In this document: piece by piece, positions 1 to 8,354 of the stretch
Numbering within the stretch: position 1 is the stretch's first letter
Layout of the letters: every line of letters starts with the position of its first letter
Assembly: GCA_963799815.1 (NCBI GenBank)
Contig: CAWCYG010000004.1
Location: forward strand, 1 to 64,000
DNA from: JBDTSW01 sp963799815
GTDB lineage: Bacteria; Actinomycetota; Thermoleophilia; Solirubrobacterales; 70-9
Reading direction: 5' to 3'
DNA length: 64,000 nt
The notes under the pieces: generated by a model
What the model was told of the DNA's origin: nothing
Seen by the model: the letters and a program-made list of their open reading frames with translations, nothing else
The model's database searches: none
Position numbers and translations under genes: made by a program

Positions 1-126
1 CGCCACCGAGTCAAGCGAACGACGACCGAGGAGCCCGACGAGATCCTCTTCACCGAGATCACGGCTCCTGCCCCGGAGGCGTCGGCGGCGATCTCATCGC
101 TGCGGTCAGACGAAGGGCCACGGTGA
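1..126 (+). CDS. 3' end of an unrecognised gene
   Basis: Only the last 41 codons are in the window, open from base 1 to a TGA at 124-126. The tail is hydrophilic and rich in Thr, Glu and Ala and shows no motif I recognise. The stop overlaps the GTG start of the next gene (GTGA), so the two are probably translationally coupled in one operon. Function cannot be inferred from this piece. Confidence 0.55.
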   Translation, partial: RHRVKRTTTEEPDEILFTEITAPAPEASAAISSLRSDEGPR

Positions 127-692
127 CCGCAGAAGCTCTGCTCGCCGTCGGCTATGCGGCCTTCCTAATCGCCGCTGCAATCGGCCTCGACCTGCTCGCC
201 CGCCACTCGCACAATCGCAGCACGCGCTACCGGACGGCTGGGTTCAGCTTCCGCTCGGATCTGGATCTATGGGAGTGCCCGGAGGGACAGCATCTGCACA
301 GGGTCGAGACCGACCATCGCCAGCGGCTGGCGCGCTACCGCGGGAACCCGCAGATATGCAACGCCTGCCCGGCGAAGGCGGAGTGCACCGACTCCGACCG
401 CGGTCGCGAGATTGCTCAGTCGCTCGACCCATGGCCGCACTCGGAGGCCGGACGGTTCCACCGGGGAGTCTGCGTTGTCCTCGTCGTCCTCGCTGCCCTG
501 ATCTCCGCGATCGCCCTCGTTCGCAGCAATGGGACGGCGGACCTGCTCGCACTCTCGGCGCTGGTCGGTATCTCGATCGCCTTAGCCGGGCGCCTGCTGG
601 GAGCGCTCCGGCGGACGCCGACCGGGTTCCCGGCCGCTTCACCAGCAACGCCCGACCCGTCAATCGCTGCCCGCAGGGGCCCGCCTGCGTAG
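123..692 (+). CDS. Membrane protein with transposase-like Cys cluster
   Basis: A 189-residue protein with one hydrophobic segment at about residues 4-24 and two more at about 115-135 and 140-160. Between them lies a soluble stretch with the pattern CPEGQ ... RYRGNP-x-CNACPAKAECT. This spacing resembles the cysteine-rich tail of IS1182/DDE-type transposases (DDE_Tnp_1_6), which is a zinc-binding-like knuckle. There is no DDE catalytic core here, so this is not a transposase but a membrane protein carrying a related Cys module. The start is GTG, overlapping the upstream stop. The function is unknown; the resemblance is my reading of the motif and not a search result. Confidence 0.6.
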   Translation: MTAEALLAVGYAAFLIAAAIGLDLLARHSHNRSTRYRTAGFSFRSDLDLWECPEGQHLHRVETDHRQRLARYRGNPQICNACPAKAECTDSDRGREIAQSLDPWPHSEAGRFHRGVCVVLVVLAALISAIALVRSNGTADLLALSALVGISIALAGRLLGALRRTPTGFPAASPATPDPSIAARRGPPA

Positions 693-728
693 CCTTCGCT
701 GATCGCGAAGCAAGGCAGAACCGCCGTC

Positions 729-1715
729 TTGGAGCCATCCACCACCTCGTCCGCGCCCGATGCTCTGCTTGGCGTGGCGGTGGAGCACGCGACCATGCGC
801 GTACCGATCGCGAGCCGCCGCCAGCTCGCTGGGGAGCTGAGGGCTGAGCTGGCCGGTCGTCTGTTCGACTCCGCCGAGGACGTCGTTGTCCTCGAGGCGG
901 AGGACCTCGTCGGCATGGTCTCAATCGAGCACCTGCTGGCCGCCGACTCGAACGCCACCGTCGAGGGTTTGATGGACCCAGACCCGCCGAGCGTGGCGCC
1001 GGATACCGACCAGGAGCGCGCCGCCCGGGGGATGGTCGAGCGCCACGAATGCAGCCTCGCCGTGGTTGACGCCGACGGGAGGTTCCTCGGACTGATTCCG
1101 CCGCACCGGATGCTGCGGATCCTGCTCGATGAACACGACCAGGACCTTGCGCGCATGGGCGGCTATCTCGCTGGGACGACCCGCGCGCGCAGCGCCGCCG
1201 AGGAGCCTGTCGCACAACGCCTTTGGCATCGGCTTCCCTGGCTGCTCGTTGGCCTGCTCGGGGCGATGGGCGCGACCGCGATCGTGGGAGGCTTCGAGCA
1301 CCAGCTCGAGGCCAACGTGCTTTTGGCCTTCTTTATCCCCGCCGTGGTCTACATGGCCGACGCCGTGGGCACCCAGACCGAAACCGTGATGATCCGGGCC
1401 CTTGCGGCAGGGGTCACCGTTCGCTCGGTGCTTCGCCGCGAGCTGGTGACGGGCGTCGTGATGGGCGTCGTGATCGGGAGCGCCTTCCTCGCATTCGCTC
1501 TGATCGGCTGGGGTGATGCAGAGGTTGCGGTCGCGGTCGCCCTGGCGATGTTCGCGAGCTGTTCGATCGCGACCCTGGTGGCAATGGCGCTGCCGGCCGC
1601 GTTTCAGCGCATCGGCAAGGATCCCGCCTTCGGCTCCGGACCGCTGGCGACGGTGTTTCAGGACCTGCTCTCAATCCTGGTGTACCTCGGGATCGTCGTG
1701 GCGGTGGTGGTCTGA
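729..1715 (+). CDS. MgtE-type divalent cation transporter, short form
   Basis: This is a 328-residue protein with a cytoplasmic CBS-domain pair at about residues 15-145 and a C-terminal MgtE membrane domain of five helices at about 165-328. Family hallmarks are GTQTETVMIRAL and GKDPAFGSGPLATVFQD near the last helices. MgtE proteins import Mg2+ and gate on the Mg2+ load of the CBS domains. The superhelical MgtE_N domain seen in full-length proteins (about 450 residues) is missing, so this is a short version with altered gating or a different ion preference. The start codon is uncertain: TTG at 729, or an ATG at 794-796. It lies 37 bp after the Cys-motif membrane protein. A ZIP transporter lies 0.4 kb downstream, making this a small metal-transport neighbourhood. 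Confidence 0.85.
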   Translation: MEPSTTSSAPDALLGVAVEHATMRVPIASRRQLAGELRAELAGRLFDSAEDVVVLEAEDLVGMVSIEHLLAADSNATVEGLMDPDPPSVAPDTDQERAARGMVERHECSLAVVDADGRFLGLIPPHRMLRILLDEHDQDLARMGGYLAGTTRARSAAEEPVAQRLWHRLPWLLVGLLGAMGATAIVGGFEHQLEANVLLAFFIPAVVYMADAVGTQTETVMIRALAAGVTVRSVLRRELVTGVVMGVVIGSAFLAFALIGWGDAEVAVAVALAMFASCSIATLVAMALPAAFQRIGKDPAFGSGPLATVFQDLLSILVYLGIVVAVVV

Positions 1716-1762
1716 GGCGGACGGGTCGGGCTCATATGGGGCACTCAATCAGGGAGGCTGCT

Positions 1763-2089
1763 TCACTCGGCGCCCAGATCCACCGTCACGACAACTTCGG
1801 AATCCTGGTTACCGGTCGCCTTGGCCCAGCCAGCGTGCTCCTCACCTCGCAGGCGTAGCTCGACGGGGCCGCCGCCTCGTACATTCCGCCACCATTGCTT
1901 TCGCTCCGGTACGCCGACGCTGATCGTGACGGTGTCGCCCAGTTGGCGGTAGCCGACCGGCAAGGTGAAGACACGGCCACTCCGGCGTCCCGTCACGGTG
2001 ATCAAGGCAACGCGCGAGCTCGCCACAGCATGCAGCGGTGACATGAGGATCATCCGCATGAAGGGGTTGACGACGCGGTTCATCAGCAC
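1763..2089 (-). CDS. Deazaflavin-dependent nitroreductase family protein (DDN-like)
   Basis: A protein of about 108 residues, with MNRVVNPFMRMIL near the N-terminus and TGRRSGRVFTLPVGY in the middle. The T-G-R-x-S-G-R motif typifies the DDN/F420-dependent nitroreductase (PNPOx-like split-barrel) family, whose members use deazaflavin F420H2 to reduce quinones or nitro compounds. Family members are usually 110-150 residues, so this one is short. The start is GTG at 2089 or ATG at 2083; neither has a strong ribosome site. A second protein of the same family is encoded at 18.1-18.5 kb. The gene is divergent from the ZIP transporter. The substrate is unknown. Confidence 0.75.
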   Translation of the reverse strand: MLMNRVVNPFMRMILMSPLHAVASSRVALITVTGRRSGRVFTLPVGYRQLGDTVTISVGVPERKQWWRNVRGGGPVELRLRGEEHAGWAKATGNQDSEVVVTVDLGAE

Positions 2090-2130
2090 GAGCTGCGGGA
2101 CAGTAGCCTGCGACCCCGCGCTCACGCTGT

Positions 2131-2880
2131 GTGAGTGCCGGGTACCTGATGCTGACCCTCCTGATCGCCGCAACCGGGACGGCCCTCGCGACGGGTCTAG
2201 GCGCGATTCCAGTCTTTCTGCTCGGGGTGCGTGCAGCGGCGCTCCAACCACTGCTTCTGGGGATCGCAGCGGGCGCGATGACCGTCGCCTCGGTGGTAGG
2301 ACTAATCCTGCCCGGCCTGGAGGAAGGATCGCCTCGTTCGGTCGGCGCCGGCTTGGGTGCCGGAGCCCTGTTCCTGGTAGGGGTTCGCAGCGCGCTCGAG
2401 GCGCGTCAGCGCCATGTCGAGCATGCCATGAGCGCAGGCCTGCGCACCTCGGTGCTCGTGTTCGTGGTTCTCCTGGTCCACAGCCTGCCCGAGGGTTTCG
2501 CGATCGGCACGGCCTACGCCTCGGACACCGCCGGCCTGAGCCTGTTCGTGATCGCCGCGATCGCGCTTCAGAACATCCCCGAGGGTACGAGCGTGGCGAT
2601 CCCGATGGCCGCGGCCGGGCTCTCACATTCGCGCCAGTTCTGGGGAGCCGTGGCGACGAGCGCGCCGCAGCCGGCCGGCGCCGCGATCGCGTTCCTGCTC
2701 GTCGAGCAAGTCGAGCCATTGCTGCCTCTCTCCTTCGGGTTCGCGGCCGGCGCGATGCTGGCTTTGGTGGCAGTCGAGCTCCTACCCGATGCGTTGCGCG
2801 GCGGCAGGCGGAGCGCCGCGCTAGGCACCGTCGTGGGCGCGGCGGCGATGCTGGGCCTGAGCGCGGCGCTGGGCGTTTGA
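2131..2880 (+). CDS. ZIP family metal transporter
   Basis: A 249-residue integral membrane protein with about eight hydrophobic helices. Two metal-binding signatures are visible: HSLPEGFAIG in helix IV (about residues 111-120) and QNIPEGTSVAIP in helix V (about 149-160). These are the paired H/N-x3-E-G motifs of the ZIP (ZupT/GufA) family, which moves Zn2+ and related divalent ions into the cytoplasm. The start is GTG at 2131. Length fits the bacterial GufA-type ZIPs. It is divergent from the DDN-like gene and converges on the oxidoreductase that follows. Confidence 0.9.
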   Translation: MSAGYLMLTLLIAATGTALATGLGAIPVFLLGVRAAALQPLLLGIAAGAMTVASVVGLILPGLEEGSPRSVGAGLGAGALFLVGVRSALEARQRHVEHAMSAGLRTSVLVFVVLLVHSLPEGFAIGTAYASDTAGLSLFVIAAIALQNIPEGTSVAIPMAAAGLSHSRQFWGAVATSAPQPAGAAIAFLLVEQVEPLLPLSFGFAAGAMLALVAVELLPDALRGGRRSAALGTVVGAAAMLGLSAALGV

Positions 2881-2898
2881 GCGACCGGGCTCTCGAAA

Positions 2899-4113
2899 TC
2901 AGTCGACGGCAGAAGAGCGGTAGGGGTCGAGCGCCATCGGCTCCGAGTGCCAGTCGGTCGGGAGCGCGACCTCGACGTCCAATGCACGCCGCGGCGGCTC
3001 GGGCTCGGCGTGAAGCTCGCCGTGAGAGAGGAAGGGCGCAAGGTACCGGCCGCTGATCTTGTGCGGAGGCCACCACAGGCAGTCGAGGGAAGCCGGCTCG
3101 GCTCCTCCGCCCCCTGCGACGTCCGCGCGGAGATGGAGGGATTCGGCCCCAGTGATCAACTTGCCGCGTAGCACCGGGTGGAATGGCTCAACGGTGAGCG
3201 CGGCGCCGAGGCGCTCGGCGATGTGCGCGGCGGCCGCGTCCGCCTGCTGGGTGCCAAGCCCGCCCTGTTTGATTGGGAAGTTGGTGCCGTCCCCCGCCGC
3301 GTAGACATCCTCGACCCCAACCACCCGCGCGTGTTGGTCGATCGGAATGAAGCCGCGTTCGTCTTGAGGCAAGCCGGCGAGCGCGGGGCCGTCCATGGCG
3401 GGTAGGGCGATGACCTCGTCCGCGGCGATCCGGCGGTTCCCGGGCGTCAGTACCAGCTCGTGCCCGGCCCCCTCCTGGGCGTGAGCAGCTGCCTCGACCC
3501 CGATTCCGCGAGCGGCCAGGAGCTCTGCGACGGCGGTGCTGGCGATGGGTCCGAAGATGGCGAGCGGAGCCTCCTCGGGCGTCACGATCGTCAGCTCAAC
3601 TTCGACCGCTAGTTCCAGAGCTCGGCGCTGGGTCATGAGGGCAATTTCGTAGATCGGCAGCGCCCAGGTGACGCCGGACGGCACCACGAAAGCGATCCGT
3701 TTCGGGCCTTCCCCCGATCGCAAGAGGTCGTTGATCCGCAGCGGCTCGCCTCCGGATGGGAACGTTCTCGCGCTTTCCAGGGCTGGACGAAAGCGCCCGC
3801 CCGTCGCGACTATCAGGAAGTCGTACTCGAGGCTCGAGGCGTCGTCGAGTTCAACGGTGTGCTCATTCGGCTCGATCGTGGTCACGGTCCGCTGAACGAA
3901 CTCGGCACCGAGCTGCTCGGCCAGTGGCGCCAGCGCGTGTTGCTCCGCGGGCCCGAGGTCGAACGGCTCGTCGACCAGCATTGGCTTGTAGAGGAAGTCG
4001 GGGCCCGGCGCGACAAGCGTCAACTCGGCGCGATCGCCGGCCAGGTCGTGAAGCGCCAACAACGCCTCCAAGCCGGCGACGCCTCCGCCGATGATCACGA
4101 CTCGCCGGCTCAT
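2899..4113 (-). CDS. FAD-dependent pyridine nucleotide-disulfide oxidoreductase (SQR/NDH-2-like)
   Basis: A 404-residue protein starting at the ATG that precedes SRRVVIIGGGVAGLEALL, a GxGxxG FAD-binding Rossmann motif at the very N-terminus. A second FAD contact, YAAGDGTNFPIKQGGLGTQQ, is near residue 270. The layout matches sulfide:quinone oxidoreductase and type II NADH dehydrogenase relatives. I see no redox Cys pair in the places expected of a true SQR, so I call only the broad family. Upstream codons to 4164 stay open but lie before the FAD motif and are unlikely to be translated. Neighbours on the 3' side are metal transporters; on the 5' side there is a repeat-rich non-coding stretch. 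Confidence 0.8.
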   Translation of the reverse strand: MSRRVVIIGGGVAGLEALLALHDLAGDRAELTLVAPGPDFLYKPMLVDEPFDLGPAEQHALAPLAEQLGAEFVQRTVTTIEPNEHTVELDDASSLEYDFLIVATGGRFRPALESARTFPSGGEPLRINDLLRSGEGPKRIAFVVPSGVTWALPIYEIALMTQRRALELAVEVELTIVTPEEAPLAIFGPIASTAVAELLAARGIGVEAAAHAQEGAGHELVLTPGNRRIAADEVIALPAMDGPALAGLPQDERGFIPIDQHARVVGVEDVYAAGDGTNFPIKQGGLGTQQADAAAAHIAERLGAALTVEPFHPVLRGKLITGAESLHLRADVAGGGGAEPASLDCLWWPPHKISGRYLAPFLSHGELHAEPEPPRRALDVEVALPTDWHSEPMALDPYRSSAVD

Positions 4114-4221
4114 AAGGCTCGCTCGTTCATACCGGAGTGATAATGCCCCACATCGCCCGCACAAGCAGGCTCGTCGGCCCGTGGGGAAGGCTCGATGCTC
4201 GCGGTCATCCCGTCACTTCCA

Positions 4222-4259
4222 CGACCATTCGTGCGTCGTAGCTAGACGAATCGGGCCCG
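4222..4259. repeat. Dispersed palindromic repeat, copy A (left half)
   Basis: The block runs from CGACCATTCGTGCGTCGTAG to ATCGGGCCCG. It matches the left half of the fuller copy at 21156-21260 with only a few differences, and also the half copy at 44480-44515. The right half (GCTGCGACGCACG) is missing here. Confidence 0.6.
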
Positions 4260-4281
4260 AATTCGAATCCACCACCGGCGT

Positions 4282-4298
4282 GGTACCGCTCTGGTACC
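4282..4298. repeat. Paired GGTACC sites, 11 bp apart
   Basis: GGTACC occurs at 4282-4287 and again at 4293-4298, one helical turn apart. The same arrangement (GGTACC-N5-GGTACC) is found at 39995-40011. Both lie next to tRNA 3' fragments. Arm-type integrase binding sites would look like this, but no integrase gene is present, so the role is inferred. Confidence 0.5.
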
Positions 4299-4345
4299 GA
4301 CTGTTACGTCCAATGTGTCCAGGGGCTACACGACCCGGGACGATG

Positions 4346-4390
4346 GGGACGCGGGGGACGCTCTGTGACACATCGCCAACCCCGTGTCCC
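4346..4390. repeat. Inverted repeat beside tRNA-Pro fragment
   Basis: GGGACGCGGGG at 4346-4356 pairs with CCCCGTGTCCC at 4380-4390 (10 of 11 positions) around a 23-base loop. It directly abuts the tRNA-Pro-like fragment and may be part of an old element end. Confidence 0.4.
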
Positions 4391-4436
4391 TCGACTGGGG
4401 GCCGAACGGTCGCTGGTTCAAATCCAGTCGCCCCGA
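4391..4436 (+). pseudogene. 3'-half fragment of tRNA-Pro(GGG)
   Basis: The block contains an anticodon-loop-like CTGGGGG (4395-4401), a variable region, a T-arm GCTGG-TTCAAAT-CCAGT (4412-4428), an acceptor 3' strand CGCCCCG and discriminator A at 4436. There is no D-arm or 5' acceptor strand upstream, and the anticodon stem is partly mismatched. It is therefore a 3'-half copy and not a gene, the typical scar left where an element integrated into a tRNA gene. The identity as Pro(GGG) rests on the loop and on A73. Confidence 0.6.
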
Positions 4437-4453
4437 TTCGATCGGCCGCGCGG

Positions 4454-5192
4454 CTAGTCGTCGGCGCCGTAGGCGGCGGTGGCCGCCATGCAGAACTGGA
4501 ATGTCTGCGTCGAGGCGTTGGTGTCCTGCCAGCTCAGCGGGACATCCGAGGCGGCGACGAACACCTCCCACTCGCCGGTGCTCTCGTTCGCGTTGACCGG
4601 CCCCCAGTGGCCGGAGCCGTCGTCGCCGAGGACACTCGAGGCGAGCACGGTGTCTCCCTCGTAGAGGAGTCCCCATGTCCGGCTCACCCGGCAATCGAAG
4701 AGCGACGCGCTGACGTTTCCGTCGAAGGTGTCGGGGGTGCCTACGTTGCGGTTGATGGTGACCGAGTTGAAGACGCCGTCGGCAACGAGTCGCTTTGTCG
4801 CGCCGTGGCACCGGATCCTCGGGTTGCGCCTCGGCCCGATGTCCTTCGGCTTGAGCACGATCGTGAACGCCTGCAGTTCCCCGAGCTCTTCGGCGGAGAC
4901 GCCGGGATCGAAGATGAAGTTGCCACCCTGTGTCGACCTCACCGTGGCGACGACCTCGGCCTCGAGACAGCAGCCTCAACTTGCGGCCCGTCCGGCATTT
5001 CTTCGCCGTCTCGACGACACCACGCGGTTGGAGTTCCCCGATGTAGTCGTTGGTCAGGGTGAGGCCGATCGGGTCGAGCGGCAAGCTCGCCTTCTTGTGC
5101 TTCGGCCTGTCCGCGGCGCCGGATGCGGAGACGGCGAGCACCGCCAGCGCAACGAGTGACAGTACGACTGAAATCCCGAGTCTCTTCTTCAT
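4454..5192 (-). pseudogene. Secreted protein, interrupted by a frameshift
   Basis: Translation from the ATG at 5192 gives a clear signal peptide (MKKRLGISVVLSLVALAVLA, then an Ala-rich cleavage region) and about 55 mature residues including ETAKKCRTGRK. That frame then becomes Arg-rich nonsense. A frame shifted by one base continues sensibly from about 4960 (EAEVVATVRSTQGGNFIF) to a stop at 4454, ending FCMAATAAYGADD. The two parts together make a secreted protein of about 246 residues. A ribosome site GGAGAG lies upstream of the start. The family is not recognised; Cys residues in both halves suggest a disulfide-stabilised exported domain. The shift lies at about 4960-4975, not in a homopolymer. 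Confidence 0.65.
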
Positions 5193-5288
5193 TCCTACGC
5201 TCTCCAGTGTTCGGATTTTCTGCGGCCGAACCGCCCCAGCCTTGCGTGAATGGGCAACTCCGCTGTGGGACGGATTCGCTTGACCGGA

Positions 5289-8200
5289 TCACTCATTGGT
5301 GAACAGCCCTCCGGCGTCCTCGTTGCACTCGATGCTCGGTGGCTCCTCGCCAGGGTGGGCGAGCATCTGGTATTCGGGCGGGCCGCTACTGAAGTCCAGC
5401 GCGAACGCAGGCCTTAGCTTCCCGGCTCCGTAGAGATATCCGACGGTACCGGACCGGTTTCCGGACTCGGTGACGCCAATCAAGTGCATGCATTGATCGA
5501 AGGTGTCGAACTCCTCTACGGGCTCGCCCAGATCCTCGACGTCCTCAGCGAAGGACGCGATCTCCTGGCGAACGTCTACCAGCCGGTCGTTCAGCGACTC
5601 GCTTCGGGAGACCTTGCTTCGACCCCGCGACTCGAATGCCTTGCCGGAGGCCGCCGGCTCGGGCGCCTTGTCGACGCTCTCCCCGGGCTCGCCCCCACAC
5701 TCGCGGCCACCGAACGGCAGGTCGCCGCGTTGAAACCCGAGGAACATGTAGTCGGGGTCATCCCACTGACTGACGTCGATCGTGATCGCAGCCCTGTAGC
5801 CGGGCACGGCTCCCTCGCTGCCGAAGAGGTAGCCGAACGCCCCGTCGGGGTCTCCGTACTCGGTCACGGGCACCCAGGAGAGGCACGACTCGAACTCGTC
5901 GAAATGCTCGGACATGTCCTCCAAGCGTCCTTCTCGCCGGTCGAGCTCCCTCAACCTCCGCTCGAGCCTGCGGATCTCCGAAAGACGCGAGGCCGTGCTT
6001 GCGCCTTGGCGTTTGGCAGGGTCCGCCGTCCCCGGTTCCTCAGGCGTCCCGGGCTTGGTCGGAGCGCTCTGACAGGCGTCTCGGTGGTCGAACTTGAGGA
6101 AGGTGTAGTCGGGATTGCGTCGATCGGTGTCGATGGCGAGCGCGGGCCGGCGGTCGAGCCCGGTTCCGTCCCTCTCGTCGTAGTGGAAGCCGAAACGGTG
6201 ATCTTGGTCTCCGTATTCGCTCACCGGAACCCGCGTGAGACAGTTCTTGAAGTGGCGGTAGCGGCTCGCGATCTCCTCCATGATCTCGATCCGGTGTTCG
6301 ATTCTGTCCACACGTCGATCCAGGCTGCGTAGATCGTTTCCACGCGCCGCCAGCGACCGCTCCCGGTGCGAAGTGTCGCGGGGTGCGGAAGAGGGCGCCG
6401 ATGGGCTCGATGTCTCATCGGGCTGGGGGCTCGCGCCAGGAGAAGGCCCAACCTCCACGTCGGGTGCGCCGGGCTCGGTCGGCGCGGCGGGCGCGGCAGG
6501 CGACGGCAGGACGCCTTCGACGGAGCCGACGTCGCAGCTTTCGCCGAGTGGCCGGGCGACGCCACGCTGGTCGGTGGTGACGGGAGCTATGGGATCGATT
6601 CCGAACAGATCGAGGTGCTGCTCCCCTTCGAGGTCATAGCCGAAGGGCGTGAAGTCGCACACGCCAGCGGGGATCCGGTCCAAGACGGGGCTCCCCGGCA
6701 GTGGCAACCGGGTCTCCCCGCGGCCGCCGTTGTCGGCCAGATGCGGGGCGAGCATCGGATCCCCGCCGATCACGTCGCTCGGGCCATCGAGGCCACAGGA
6801 GGCGTCGCTAACGAAGTTGTAGCCGAACGACTCCGGGCGTGAGACCCGGCAGTTGGGCCCGATCGGCTGGATCTGGCCGCCGACCGGCTCCGGGTCGGGT
6901 GGGCCGACGATCGAGCCGAAGGCCCGCAGGCCGGATCCCGCACCCACGTTGGCCGCGACCGGTGCGACGTTGTCGGCCACGGTCGAGTAGACCAGGCCCA
7001 CGAGGCCGGCTGCGAGGACCCCGCCCCCCTCACCCTCGGCGTAATTGTGGCTGATCGTCGAGTTGGTCACGAATAGGTCGCTGCGAGCCCAGATGCCGCC
7101 GCCCACGTGCGCGAACGCGGCGTTGCGGGCGATCGTCGAGTTGATCACCGTCACGTCGGCCTCGCCCGAGATCGCCCCGCCGCGGTCGTCGGCGCGGTTG
7201 CCGTTCACGGTCGAGTTGACGATCGTCACGTCGCCCTCGAGGGTGAAGATCGCGCCGCCCGGGCCGTCGGCGGTGTTGCCGTCGACGGTCGAGTCGATCA
7301 CGGTGACGTCGCCGTCCTCATCGGTGTAGATGGCGCCGCCGTCGCCGTCGGTCGTGTTGCCGTCGACATGGGAACGGACGACGAGGATGTCCCCGGTCGA
7401 GCCGAGCGCGCCGCCGGAGCCGTCGACGAGGTTGTCGCTCAGGATCGAGTCGAAGACCTGGATCCCGCCGCGCCGGGCATAGACACCGCCGCCGTCATCA
7501 TTGGCAAGGTTGCCGGTGATGACCGAGCGGATCACCGTCGCCTTGCGCTGAGAGAAGATCCCGCCACCGGGCTCCTCGGCGAGGTTCTCGTGGACGGTCG
7601 AGTCCATTACCACGATCTCGCCCCTGGTCGTGACCGCGGCGCCGGGACCGTCGTTGCCCCCACGGGTTAGGGTCACGTCCTTGATCAAGAGAAAGCCGGT
7701 GCCGTTCTGGTTGAGCAGCCGCTTCTCGAAGCAGGTTTGCCTGATCGTGTGCCCGTTGCCATCGAGCGTCAGCGGGCGGAGCGACTCGCGGATGGGTTCA
7801 CCGGTAAGGCACGAGCGCATGAAGATGTCCTGATTGAGCTCGATCCCGGTCACAAGTGGGTCCGCCCACGCCTCGCGGAGCTCGGCCTCCGTACCCACGG
7901 CGACGGGCGCGTCGGCGAACCACCCGTACATGTGCTTGATTCGTCGGGCTCCATCGCGACAGGTGACCCGCGCCTTGAACGCATTGGGCGTCTCGTTCGA
8001 GCGGCGCTCGCTGCACCGGTAGCCGTCCACGCGCCCGATGCAACCAGTGTCCGGGTCGCCTTGGCGGACACGGCACCTGTGATAGGCGCGGACGACCCGC
8101 TTGCCGGCCGCACAGCCGGTGTGGCGCACGCTGAGGGTGAGAATGGAGGCCTTTCCGGGCCCAGGTTCGTCCGCGAGCTCGCAGAAGCTCGGCAGATGGG

Positions 8201-8354
8201 CCGCAGCCCGGGCGCCCCCCTGTGCGCTCGCCGTGCCAGTGGCTACGGCAAGCAGCGTAAGGGCCGTGATCGATGCCAGCCCGAGCACTCGCGCCACGGA
8301 GACGCGTAGCGGATAATCGGTGATGTCGGCTCCGCTGATCGGGATGGGCCTCAT
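5289..8354 (-). CDS. Large secreted beta-helix protein with three C-terminal repeat domains
   Basis: A 1021-residue exported protein. Residues 1-45 are a signal peptide ending near TASA. Residues 50-150 are Cys-rich. Residues 195-485 carry imperfect repeats of the type STV-x-GN-x-A-x-D-x-GGAI, a right-handed parallel beta-helix like polymorphic outer-membrane or choice-of-anchor-Q proteins. Residues 490-614 form a choice-of-anchor-Q-like tail (DNGG ... DQRG ... CDVGSVEG), followed by a Pro/Ala/Ser-rich linker. The last 360 residues hold three copies (about 666-762, 789-888, 913-1021) of a unit made of a charged coiled coil, then F-x2-CL-x2-VPV-(S/T)-EYGD, an FGY/FGF motif, an ID motif and PDY-x-FL-x-F. 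Start ATG 8354 is preceded by GGGGAG; a GTG at 8405 is also open but has no such site. A surface or cell-wall adhesin role is inferred. Confidence 0.8.
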   Translation of the reverse strand: MRPIPISGADITDYPLRVSVARVLGLASITALTLLAVATGTASAQGGARAAAHLPSFCELADEPGPGKASILTLSVRHTGCAAGKRVVRAYHRCRVRQGDPDTGCIGRVDGYRCSERRSNETPNAFKARVTCRDGARRIKHMYGWFADAPVAVGTEAELREAWADPLVTGIELNQDIFMRSCLTGEPIRESLRPLTLDGNGHTIRQTCFEKRLLNQNGTGFLLIKDVTLTRGGNDGPGAAVTTRGEIVVMDSTVHENLAEEPGGGIFSQRKATVIRSVITGNLANDDGGGVYARRGGIQVFDSILSDNLVDGSGGALGSTGDILVVRSHVDGNTTDGDGGAIYTDEDGDVTVIDSTVDGNTADGPGGAIFTLEGDVTIVNSTVNGNRADDRGGAISGEADVTVINSTIARNAAFAHVGGGIWARSDLFVTNSTISHNYAEGEGGGVLAAGLVGLVYSTVADNVAPVAANVGAGSGLRAFGSIVGPPDPEPVGGQIQPIGPNCRVSRPESFGYNFVSDASCGLDGPSDVIGGDPMLAPHLADNGGRGETRLPLPGSPVLDRIPAGVCDFTPFGYDLEGEQHLDLFGIDPIAPVTTDQRGVARPLGESCDVGSVEGVLPSPAAPAAPTEPGAPDVEVGPSPGASPQPDETSSPSAPSSAPRDTSHRERSLAARGNDLRSLDRRVDRIEHRIEIMEEIASRYRHFKNCLTRVPVSEYGDQDHRFGFHYDERDGTGLDRRPALAIDTDRRNPDYTFLKFDHRDACQSAPTKPGTPEEPGTADPAKRQGASTASRLSEIRRLERRLRELDRREGRLEDMSEHFDEFESCLSWVPVTEYGDPDGAFGYLFGSEGAVPGYRAAITIDVSQWDDPDYMFLGFQRGDLPFGGRECGGEPGESVDKAPEPAASGKAFESRGRSKVSRSESLNDRLVDVRQEIASFAEDVEDLGEPVEEFDTFDQCMHLIGVTESGNRSGTVGYLYGAGKLRPAFALDFSSGPPEYQMLAHPGEEPPSIECNEDAGGLFTNE

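Noticed and set aside
244..1215. Long reverse-strand frame opposite the MgtE-like gene
   Set aside because: Arg-, Ser- and Pro-rich product, typical antisense artefact of GC-rich coding DNA; the plus-strand protein has clear motifs.
1763..3076. A 437-codon extension of the DDN-like protein
   Set aside because: Its first 320 residues are antisense of the ZIP gene; only the last ~108 residues carry family motifs.
4391..4436. Complete tRNA gene
   Set aside because: T-arm and acceptor end are present but no 5' half, D-arm or 5' acceptor strand precedes it; the same is true of the fragments at 39885 and 40113.
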